Of a stretch of 5,295 nucleotides of DNA, positions 1 to 5,295 are shown one piece after another. Position numbers and translations under genes: made by a program. The notes beneath the pieces were generated by a model that saw nothing but the letters and a program-made list of their open reading frames with translations, ran no database searches and had not been told where the DNA came from. Source of the stretch: an uncultured Oscillospiraceae bacterium (GTDB lineage Bacteria; Bacillota; Clostridia; UBA1381); assembly GCA_945876665.1 (NCBI GenBank), contig CAMCPC010000103.1, positions 1 through 5,295 on the forward strand. The letters are read 5' to 3'. The number at the start of each line of letters is the position of its first letter. Position 1 is the stretch's first letter.

Positions 1-2
1 CT

Positions 3-185
3 TACAACATTAAGTTAGACAACGGAGCTTCAATGTGTCCGGGTGATTACCTCTATCGTTCAGGCTCACTTAGATGGGATGTGGAATCCGGAATGTGGGG
101 CATTTTTAGAGTAATGCCGCATTCGATTGGGTGTCGTTGTAGGAATATTTGCCAAAAAACATGGGATTTTTGTAAAAAAAATTAA
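3..185 (+). CDS. C-terminal end of a multicopper-oxidase/cupredoxin-like protein (5' end outside the window)
   Basis: An open frame enters from the left edge and ends with TAA at 183-185, giving the last 60 residues of a protein. Residues 14-36 of this fragment contain GDYLYRSGSLRWDVESGMWG followed by IFRV. The pattern of GDYLYR, an Arg-Trp-Asp core and GMWGIFRV is the kind of ending I associate with bacterial multicopper-oxidase-like proteins, where it forms the last strands of a cupredoxin domain. No type 1 copper ligand cluster (HCH with a later H and M/L) lies in the visible part, so copper binding cannot be judged. The last 23 residues, after IFRV, are Cys/Lys-rich and low in information, and may be a poorly conserved or shifted tail. 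A strong terminator 63 bases downstream fits the end of a transcription unit, so this gene is probably unrelated to the sugar operon. The reading frame is reasonably sure; the family is tentative. Confidence 0.5.
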   Translation, partial: YNIKLDNGASMCPGDYLYRSGSLRWDVESGMWGIFRVMPHSIGCRCRNICQKTWDFCKKN

Positions 186-247
186 AAAAATAGATTAAGC
201 AGCCAATGATGATTTAACATTATTAGCGCATTTATTGAAAAATTGTT

Positions 248-286
248 AAAAAGCACCATTCGTATTTATTCTGAACGGTGCTTTTT
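248..286 (+). terminator. Rho-independent terminator, possibly bidirectional
   Basis: The left arm AAAAAGCACCATTCG (248-262) pairs with the right arm TGAACGGTGCTTTTT (272-286). There is one A/C mismatch and one G-T pair next to a 9-nt loop. A GC core (GCACC/GGTGC) is flanked by an A run on the left and a T run on the right, so it could terminate transcription from either side. It ends the upstream transcription unit and insulates the promoter at 331-359. Confidence 0.9.
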
Positions 287-330
287 GTATGATGCCCCCC
301 AGATAAAGAAAAGTGGTTTAATTATCGTTC

Positions 331-359
331 TTGCATTTTAGGTATTATGATGATATAAT
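331..359 (+). promoter_or_regulatory. Sigma-A promoter of the BNR/GH106-like operon
   Basis: The -35 box is TTGCAT (331-336) and the -10 box is a perfect TATAAT (354-359), separated by the ideal 17 bases. A TG dinucleotide at 351-352 forms an extended -10 (TGATATAAT). Transcription should begin about 366, giving a leader of roughly 25 bases to the ATG at 391. That leaves the in-frame ATG at 370 almost at the transcript end and without a ribosome binding site. The near-consensus quality suggests the operon is controlled by a repressor or antitermination rather than by weak basal transcription, but no operator is proven. Confidence 0.85.
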
Positions 360-377
360 TGTACGATAAATGTATTT

Positions 378-387
378 GGGAGGAAAG
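378..387 (+). promoter_or_regulatory. Ribosome binding site that fixes the start of the propeller gene
   Basis: GGGAGGAAAG matches the Shine-Dalgarno core, with GGGAGG (378-383) lying seven bases before the ATG at 391. It is downstream of the alternative in-frame ATG at 370, so it supports 391 as the real start. Confidence 0.85.
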
Positions 388-390
388 GCT

Positions 391-1425
391 ATGCTAAAAG
401 TTATAAAATCGGTTAAAGAAGAGATATTCGGTGATGACAGAGAGTTTGACAGTCCCCATTCGCCGACGGTGCTGGAGCTGAATGACGGCTGCGTGCTTGC
501 AGCTTGGTTCGGTGGTAGGTTTGAGAAAGACCCTGATACTGCGGTTTGGATTGCAAGAAGGGCAGACGGCGTATGGCAGAAGCCGCAAAAACTGATTGAT
601 GTTGTCAATATCGCGGCATGGAATCCGGTGTTATTCAGACTGAATGATGATAGCATAGTATTGTACTGCAAGATTGGTACAGAAATTCAAAAGTGGCATA
701 CCGAGTATGTAAGGTCATATGATGAAGGTAAAACATGGAGTGAGCCGAAAGAGTTGGTTTGCGGTGACGTGGGGGGACGCGGACCGGTTAAGAACAAGCC
801 GATTTATTTGTCGGACAATAAGACGATTTTAGCTCCTGCATCGCTTGAGGGTGACTGCTGGAATGCATTTGTCGATATTTCTGAAGATAACGGTGAATCT
901 TGGTGTATGAGTGAGCTTGTTCCGCTGAGGCGTATTAATCCTAATGAGCGCCGCATCAGAGACAGGGCATACAATAAGCATTTTTGCTTTGGCAGAGGTG
1001 TTATACAGCCAACATTGTGGGAGGATAGCGATGGAGTCGTTAATATGCTTTTGAGAAGCACTTCGTCGCGCATATTCAGAAGCGAGTCGCGGGATAAGGG
1101 TAGGACATGGTCGCTTGCATACGATACGGGCTTGCCTAATAACAACAGCGGAATTGACTTGGCAAAGCTCAATGATGGCACATTGGTGCTTGCGTACAAC
1201 CCGAGGGAGAATATTCCCGGAATGACAAAGGGAGCGAGAACACCTTTGATACTGTCATATTCCGAGGACAACGGCGAGAGCTGGAACGAGCTTTGTGTGC
1301 TTGAGGATGAGGATGGTGCTTTTGCTTATCCGTCAATCATCTGTAATGACGATAACGAAATAATGGTCGTATACAGCGCTAACAGAGAAAAGATTATATA
1401 TTGGCATATAAAAGCAGGGCATTGA
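391..1425 (+). CDS. Intracellular Asp-box (BNR_2-type) beta-propeller enzyme, annotated 'sialidase-like'
   Basis: This is a 344-residue protein without signal peptide or membrane segment, so it is expected in the cytoplasm. Four Asp boxes (S-x-D-x-G-x-T/S-W) are visible: SYDEGKTW (109-116), SEDNGESW (164-171), SRDKGRTW (233-240) and SEDNGESW (291-298). Such boxes mark turns of a six- or seven-bladed beta-propeller. The N-terminal block with His23, ELNDG (29-33) and WFGG (39-42), and the late YPSII block (313-317), are typical of the BNR_2 family. In that family 'exo-sialidase' is often assigned only by similarity. The N-terminal Arg-Ile-Pro motif of true GH33 sialidases is absent; the equivalent position reads DSPHSPTVLEL. 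I therefore infer a different activity on an imported glycan, possibly a glycosidase or a lyase acting at a uronic acid. Some propellers of this general kind are rhamnose-glucuronate lyases, which would suit the GH106-like partner. The start at 391 is chosen for its ribosome binding site; 370 would add seven residues. It is first in an operon with the gene at 1438. Fold confidence is high; substrate is unknown. Confidence 0.9.
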   Translation: MLKVIKSVKEEIFGDDREFDSPHSPTVLELNDGCVLAAWFGGRFEKDPDTAVWIARRADGVWQKPQKLIDVVNIAAWNPVLFRLNDDSIVLYCKIGTEIQKWHTEYVRSYDEGKTWSEPKELVCGDVGGRGPVKNKPIYLSDNKTILAPASLEGDCWNAFVDISEDNGESWCMSELVPLRRINPNERRIRDRAYNKHFCFGRGVIQPTLWEDSDGVVNMLLRSTSSRIFRSESRDKGRTWSLAYDTGLPNNNSGIDLAKLNDGTLVLAYNPRENIPGMTKGARTPLILSYSEDNGESWNELCVLEDEDGAFAYPSIICNDDNEIMVVYSANREKIIYWHIKAGH

Positions 1426-1434
1426 GAAGGTGAT
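1426..1434 (+). promoter_or_regulatory. Ribosome binding site of the GH106-like gene, next to the upstream stop codon
   Basis: GAAGGTGAT matches eight of nine bases of the extended Shine-Dalgarno GGAGGTGAT. It begins directly after the TGA stop of the propeller gene (1423-1425) and ends three bases before the ATG at 1438. This arrangement suggests translational coupling and co-expression of the two enzymes. Confidence 0.8.
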
Positions 1435-1437
1435 GCT

Positions 1438-4400
1438 ATGAACAAATCGGATTTTGAAAGCGAGTTTAAATGTCCCGGGAATGAGTATCGTTCTATCCCG
1501 TTTTGGGCTTGGAACGATAAGCTTGATAAAGAGGAAATTAAAAGACAGATTAGATCAATGAAGGTCTGCGGAATCGGAGGATTTTTTATTCATTCCCGTG
1601 ACGGACTTGAAACCGAATATTTGGGTGATGAATGGATTGAATGTATTCGTACTGCGGTTGATGAGGCGAAAGCGAATGGGATGTATGTGTGGCTCTATGA
1701 CGAGGACAGGTGGCCGTCGGGAAGCTGCGGAGGGACCATTACCAAAGCTAAGGATAACAGCTGCAAGGGGTTGACCCTTGAAGTTTGCCGTGAAATACCT
1801 ATAAGTATTGACGGTGATGTACTTGCGGTGTATACAGCGGTGCTTGACGGTATGAATATCCGCAGCTTAAAAAGAGTTGATATAAAAGAAATTCGTTTGA
1901 ATAACGATGAAGTTTTGCTGATTGCAAGACTTGAGATTAGTGGGGGCTCTGAGTGGTTCAACTATTCTCCGCCGCCTGATAATTTAAATCCAGAAACAGT
2001 CAGAGAATTTATACGCAGCACTCACGAGGTGTACCGAAGGGAGTTTGGTTTTGAGTTCGGAAAGGTGATCACGGGAATATTCACTGATGAGCCGAGTCTT
2101 GCAGACAGACATGCTGCGTTTAATCCGAACAGAGGATGGATACCGTGGACATACGGATTTGCTGAGTACTTCAAAAAAATGTATGGCAGGAATGCGCTTG
2201 ATACAATACCGTATTTGTATTTTGACGGAGAAGAAAGCACAAAAATTCGCCACGACTATTGGCAGGCGATTGCGAAGCGATTTAAGGAGGTATATACAAA
2301 TCAAATAAGCGAGTGGTGCAGACAGAACAATCTGTTGTTTACGGGACATTTTCTCCAGGAGGATAAACTCGGCTTATCTTGCAGAGTGAATGGCTCAGTT
2401 ATGCCGCACTATATTGCCGAGGACGTCCCCGCAATAGATTTGCTGACTGAAAGGTGTGATGAATATTTGACGGTCAAGCAGTGCGTGAGCGTTTCAAGTC
2501 AGATGGGTATGAATACGGTTTTGGCTGAAACATACGGCTGTACAGGTTGGGACTTTAGTTTTGAGGGACAGAAGTGGATAGGTGATTGGCTGTATGTGCT
2601 GGGAGTAAATCAGCGATGTCAGCATTTGGCACTGTACTCGCTGAGAGGCTGCAGAAAGCGCGACTACCCGCCGAGTATAAACTATAACAACAGCTGGTGG
2701 AAGCAGTATAAGACGGTCGAGGACTATTTTGCACGGCTTGGATATATGCTGCGGCGCGGCAGAGCGGTGAGACAGATTTTAGTTATTCATCCGATGAGCA
2801 CTGTTTGGAGTAAGGTTGGATGCAATCCATACGGTAATCCAAAGCGAAGCGAGGAACGCGATATACCGCCGATGAATACGCTGGGTGACAGGTATAATAC
2901 ACTTGTCAAAAATCTGTGCAGAAAGCATTATGACTGTGATTTAGGCGATGAGATTATAATTAGTGAATACGGCGGCAACAGAGACTTAGAATTCCGAGTG
3001 GGTGAGTGCACATATGATACGGTCATTGTGCCGTTTTGCGAGAATATGCTTTCGTCAACGTTTGAAAGATTGCTTGATTACGCAGAGTGCGGCGGTACAG
3101 TAATTGGCATCAAACCGCTTGCGGAATATATTGACGGCAAGCCGTCGGACAAAGTTTTGGAACTTTTGAGGCACAGAAATTTTGTGAGTCTCGATTCTGA
3201 GGAGAAACTTTATGATTATTTGCAGAATCATAAAGAGCGCACAGTATCGATAATAAATAGCGCAGGCAACAGGGAAGAGGATGTGTTATATCAGTTAAGG
3301 CGTGATGACAGCGGGTATATTTTGTATGTGGTTAACAACAATCGTGAGGACTCTAAGTCAGTGAGGATATGTCTGAACATATCAGCTTCTGATGCTTCGG
3401 TTTATCGTATGGATTTGCTAAGCGGTGAGATAGTCCGCGCAGAGTCCGTGGTGAATGATGGGAAAATATGTTTTTATGACTGTTTGCCGGGATGTGGAAG
3501 CTCGTTGTTTTTTATAACCGATAGTGAAATAGTCTGCGGCTTTGGAAAAGATAGGCTAAGTACTGCCAAAATCGGCAAAGACATAAAGCTTAAGCTTGTC
3601 GGTTATAAAAATGATACTAAAAATGTGCTTACGCTTGATATGTGTAAATTTGTACTTGACGGTGACAAATCGGATAATATGGAAATCTGGCGTGCGCAAT
3701 GCGAGATTAGAAAGAGGCTGGGCATGAGGCAGATTAACAAAAACGGACTTGAGCAACGCTACCGCTGGATAAGCAATCCGCACCCTAATGACGGCGCGGA
3801 GGTTGAACTTGAGCTTGAATTTATTGCTCAGACAGAAGTATCAGATGCGATGCTTGTACTGGAGCGACCTGAATGTTTTGAAATCAGACTTGACGGCGAG
3901 ATAATAGACGGCACTCCGAATGGATATTTTTTGGACAGAGCATTTAAAACAATCAGTCTGCCGGATATAGGACGAGGCAGACACAGTATTATTCTTAGGT
4001 GCGGTTACAGAAATGATATGGAGCTTGAAAATTGTTATATCATAGGCGAGTTTGGCGTAAATAATAATCGCGAGCTCATTGAAAAACCGAAAAGTATTTC
4101 ATTTGGCAATATAGGAAATCAGGGATATCTGCACTACATAGGTGGCATAGATTATATTTTCAGCTGTAATTTCCAAGGGGCAGCACGGGCATACCTTGAT
4201 GCACGCGGCTTTAAGGGCGCATGTGCGTCAGCTTTGATAAATGACAGTTCGGTTCCGATACCATGGAAGGCAGACGGAGTCATTGAGGTGACGGATTATT
4301 TAAAACAGGGAAATAATAAGATAGTTATAAAAGTTATTGGCAGTCCGCGAAATATGCTTGGACCTTTACATATAACAAACAAACCTATGGTTATAAACGA

Positions 4401-4515
4401 CAGCTGCTTTTGCCCGATGGGTGATAATTATACGAGTGACTATGTAACTTCTGAGGTTGGTTTGTTTGAGAAACCGAGACTGACTTGTTTTGAAAGCAGA
4501 GAATGTGATGAATAG
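1438..4515 (+). CDS. GH106-type glycoside hydrolase (alpha-L-rhamnosidase-like), cytoplasmic
   Basis: This 1025-residue protein has the normal length for GH106 and no signal peptide. The N-terminal barrel starts with a typical block: PFWAWND (21-27), GIGGFFIHSRDGL (45-57) and WLYDEDRWPSG (85-95). Further family-like motifs are FTDEPSL (215-221), GHFLQED (303-309), AETYGCTGWD (363-372), His396 and RKRDYPPS (406-413). By analogy with GH106 alpha-L-rhamnosidases, Glu218 and Glu364 are the best candidates for the catalytic acid/base pair; this is inference from motif position. Residues about 442-575 look like an amidotransferase-like Rossmann subdomain. A beta-sandwich segment ends near the GSSLFF motif (687-692). 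A galactose-binding-like C-terminal module lies about 780-1000. Characterised GH106 enzymes release alpha-L-rhamnose, for example from rhamnogalacturonan II, but the family is broad and many members have no tested substrate. The lack of a secretion signal points to action on imported oligosaccharides. It is co-transcribed with the propeller gene, 12 bases upstream. Family assignment is good; substrate is not proven. Confidence 0.9.
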   Translation: MNKSDFESEFKCPGNEYRSIPFWAWNDKLDKEEIKRQIRSMKVCGIGGFFIHSRDGLETEYLGDEWIECIRTAVDEAKANGMYVWLYDEDRWPSGSCGGTITKAKDNSCKGLTLEVCREIPISIDGDVLAVYTAVLDGMNIRSLKRVDIKEIRLNNDEVLLIARLEISGGSEWFNYSPPPDNLNPETVREFIRSTHEVYRREFGFEFGKVITGIFTDEPSLADRHAAFNPNRGWIPWTYGFAEYFKKMYGRNALDTIPYLYFDGEESTKIRHDYWQAIAKRFKEVYTNQISEWCRQNNLLFTGHFLQEDKLGLSCRVNGSVMPHYIAEDVPAIDLLTERCDEYLTVKQCVSVSSQMGMNTVLAETYGCTGWDFSFEGQKWIGDWLYVLGVNQRCQHLALYSLRGCRKRDYPPSINYNNSWWKQYKTVEDYFARLGYMLRRGRAVRQILVIHPMSTVWSKVGCNPYGNPKRSEERDIPPMNTLGDRYNTLVKNLCRKHYDCDLGDEIIISEYGGNRDLEFRVGECTYDTVIVPFCENMLSSTFERLLDYAECGGTVIGIKPLAEYIDGKPSDKVLELLRHRNFVSLDSEEKLYDYLQNHKERTVSIINSAGNREEDVLYQLRRDDSGYILYVVNNNREDSKSVRICLNISASDASVYRMDLLSGEIVRAESVVNDGKICFYDCLPGCGSSLFFITDSEIVCGFGKDRLSTAKIGKDIKLKLVGYKNDTKNVLTLDMCKFVLDGDKSDNMEIWRAQCEIRKRLGMRQINKNGLEQRYRWISNPHPNDGAEVELELEFIAQTEVSDAMLVLERPECFEIRLDGEIIDGTPNGYFLDRAFKTISLPDIGRGRHSIILRCGYRNDMELENCYIIGEFGVNNNRELIEKPKSISFGNIGNQGYLHYIGGIDYIFSCNFQGAARAYLDARGFKGACASALINDSSVPIPWKADGVIEVTDYLKQGNNKIVIKVIGSPRNMLGPLHITNKPMVINDSCFCPMGDNYTSDYVTSEVGLFEKPRLTCFESRECDE

Positions 4516-4663
4516 ACTTTTGGCGGGGATATGACCTGTTATGCTAAATTTGCTGATTTTAAAGCCTGATGGAAGGGTGAAAACAGATATTGCGGAGCAC
4601 CTACGGCAGTAAATACAGTTATGATATATTCAAAGAAGCTGAGGCATAAGCTAATGAAAAAGG
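4516..4663. other. Intergenic gap between convergent genes, with possible decayed coding sequence
   Basis: This gap lies between the operon end and the 3' end of the AraC-type gene on the other strand. I see no strong intrinsic terminator; the only hairpins are four- or five-base arms near 4637-4668. The plus strand holds short protein-like runs in three successive frames: MTCYAKFADFKA from 4531, DGRVKTDIAEH around 4568-4600, and YGSKYSYDIFKEAEA ending with TAA at 4647-4649. They would join if one base were removed near 4567 and another near 4600. This may be a frameshifted remnant of an unidentified gene, or chance. The only ATG-to-stop ORF joining part of it is 23 residues (4541-4612), with a poor ribosome binding site. 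Confidence 0.3.
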
Positions 4664-5143
4664 TCATTTCATCATTTTGCTTATATTATTCTTGTATTCG
4701 TGTGGCGTCATTCCGTACACGGTCTTGAATATGCGGTTAAAGGTTCGAAGTGACTCAAATCCCGAAAGCCGGCTTATGGTGGTAAAGGTTTCGTTTGAGG
4801 TGCGTATAAGCGAAGCGGCATATTCCGCGCGTATAAGTCCGAGATAATTGCGCAGATTTATATTGAATTTCTCGGTAAAAATTTTTGAAATATAGCATTT
4901 GCTTACATTAAATTGCTCCGACAGTGTTTCGCGCGTTATATTTTCCGTAAAATTTTCCTCTATGTATTTTACAATCTTATATGCAATATCGTCAACGGGC
5001 GCATCTGTTGCTGTGTCGATTTGAATTATATTCATGATATAGGACAAAATAACGCATGCCCACGAAAAATTTATTTCCTTACTATCGTTAGGGCTGATTG
5101 CATTTAATGCAAATTTCAGCTCGGGAGCAATTCCTGCGCTCAA
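4664..5143 (-). CDS. AraC/XylS-family transcription regulator, probably truncated at its 5' end
   Basis: The 159-residue frame (TTG at 5143, stop at 4664-4666) carries a complete AraC-type double helix-turn-helix at about residues 53-152. The first helix-turn-helix includes LSEQFNVSKCYISKIF (74-89). The second includes the family signature region from SGF (127-129) through FNRIF (135-139) to YGMTPHEYK (143-151). Family members usually have 250-300 residues, with an N-terminal cupin-like sugar-sensing domain. Only about 50 residues precede the DNA-binding domain here, and these look like the linker helices after such a domain (FSWACVILSYIMNII, 26-40). The frame stays open only to the stop at 5228-5230, inside the GH3 gene. 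No start shows a good ribosome binding site: neither the TTG at 5143 nor the Met at 5035. I infer a gene truncated by a rearrangement, or a minimal DNA-binding protein. AraC proteins commonly activate sugar-degradation operons, so the intact ancestor probably regulated its neighbours. The family is certain; functionality is doubtful. Confidence 0.8.
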   Translation of the reverse strand: MSAGIAPELKFALNAISPNDSKEINFSWACVILSYIMNIIQIDTATDAPVDDIAYKIVKYIEENFTENITRETLSEQFNVSKCYISKIFTEKFNINLRNYLGLIRAEYAASLIRTSNETFTTISRLSGFESLRTFNRIFKTVYGMTPHEYKNNISKMMK

Positions 5144-5191
5144 TACGGTTTCCGATGTGAAAGCGGAGGAAAGTATTAAAGAAGAAACAGA

Positions 5192-5199
5192 AAGGGTGG
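5192..5199 (+). promoter_or_regulatory. Ribosome binding site supporting the GH3 start
   Basis: AAGGGTGG ends five bases before the ATG at 5205 and resembles AAGGAGG. It supports initiation at 5205, although the same bases can be read as codons of an upstream extension of the frame. Confidence 0.55.
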
Positions 5200-5204
5200 A
5201 AATA

Positions 5205-5295
5205 ATGGATACAAATCTTTTGCCGTATCAGGACACAAGTCTGTCATTTGAGGAACGTGCCGCCGATTTAGTTGCGAGAATGACGCTTGAGGAAA
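5205..5295 (+). CDS. Glycoside hydrolase family 3 enzyme, N-terminal start only (3' end outside the window)
   Basis: The first 30 residues are visible. They include PYQDTSLSFEERAADL (7-22) and VARMTLEE (23-30), the nearly invariant opening of bacterial GH3 beta-glucosidases and beta-xylosidases. The family hydrolyses terminal beta-linked glucose, xylose, arabinose or N-acetylglucosamine; the specificity-determining parts are outside the window. The start at 5205 has a good ribosome binding site at 5192-5199 and would give a cytoplasmic enzyme. However, the frame is open upstream to 5043 without a stop, and that extension looks like a signal peptide whose ATG at 5056 is out of phase by one base. 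A secreted form with a broken or misread start is therefore possible. It diverges from the truncated AraC-type gene, whose open frame overlaps this region. Family confidence is high despite the short fragment. Confidence 0.85.
   Translation, partial: MDTNLLPYQDTSLSFEERAADLVARMTLEE

Noticed and set aside
370..390. Upstream in-frame ATG at 370 as start of the propeller gene
   Set aside because: It has no ribosome binding site and lies only a few bases from the predicted transcription start. The strong GGGAGG site at 378-383 clearly serves the ATG at 391.
804..1271. Long minus-strand open frames antisense to the propeller and GH106-like genes
   Set aside because: They overlap well-supported plus-strand genes, lack recognisable motifs and are composition shadows of those genes.
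391..1425. Naming the propeller a true sialidase (nanH-type)
   Set aside because: Asp boxes show only the fold. The Arg-Ile-Pro motif is missing and the neighbours are not sialic-acid genes.
4541..4612. 23-residue ORF beginning MLNLLILKPDGRV as a small protein gene
   Set aside because: It has a weak ribosome binding site and no promoter, and its middle segment fits better as part of a frameshifted remnant or chance sequence.
4621..4668. Terminator for the convergent genes (AGCT...AGCT and AATGA...TCATT hairpins)
   Set aside because: The arms are only four or five base pairs, AT-rich or short, without a proper GC stem followed by a T run.
5027..5032. TATATT as a -10 box for GH3
   Set aside because: No acceptable -35 box lies 16-18 bases upstream; the nearest TTGCTG is only 13 bases away.
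4913..5107. 64-codon plus-strand frame antisense to the AraC-type gene
   Set aside because: It runs opposite the conserved helix-turn-helix coding sequence, has Cys/Tyr-rich shadow composition and shows no ribosome binding site.

Overview
The window looks like part of a carbohydrate-utilisation locus from a low-to-moderate GC Firmicute, most likely a gut or rumen-type Clostridia member. This is inferred from base composition, a sigma-A promoter with a strong GGGAGG-type ribosome binding site, and the protein families present. No marker gene here fixes the taxon.

Layout. At 3-185 is the 3' end of a gene whose last 60 residues resemble the C-terminal end of a multicopper-oxidase/cupredoxin-type protein. 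A strong intrinsic terminator follows at 248-286. A near-consensus extended -10 promoter (331-359) then drives a two-gene operon. The first gene (391-1425) is a cytoplasmic Asp-box beta-propeller of the BNR_2 'sialidase-like' type. The second (1438-4515) is a cytoplasmic glycoside hydrolase of the GH106 (alpha-L-rhamnosidase-like) type. They are 12 nt apart, and the second gene's ribosome binding site directly follows the stop codon of the first.

After the operon, 4516-4663 holds no convincing intact gene or terminator, but possibly a decayed coding fragment. On the minus strand at 4664-5143 lies an AraC-family regulator. Its DNA-binding half is intact, but it lacks the usual N-terminal sensor domain and looks 5'-truncated. 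Diverging from it, at 5205, a glycoside hydrolase family 3 gene begins and runs off the window.

How it may fit together. Neither operon protein has a signal peptide, so both should act on oligosaccharides already imported. The GH106-like enzyme suggests release of terminal L-rhamnose or a related sugar. The propeller lacks the sialidase RIP motif, so it is more likely another glycosidase, lyase or glycan-processing enzyme than a true sialidase. GH3 would add a beta-glycosidase step. The AraC fragment is the kind of regulator that usually controls such loci, though here it may be inactive. The boundary between the AraC fragment and GH3 (about 5040-5230) is the oddest part of the window: it carries overlapping antisense reading frames, a possible frameshifted signal peptide and a short perfect palindrome.
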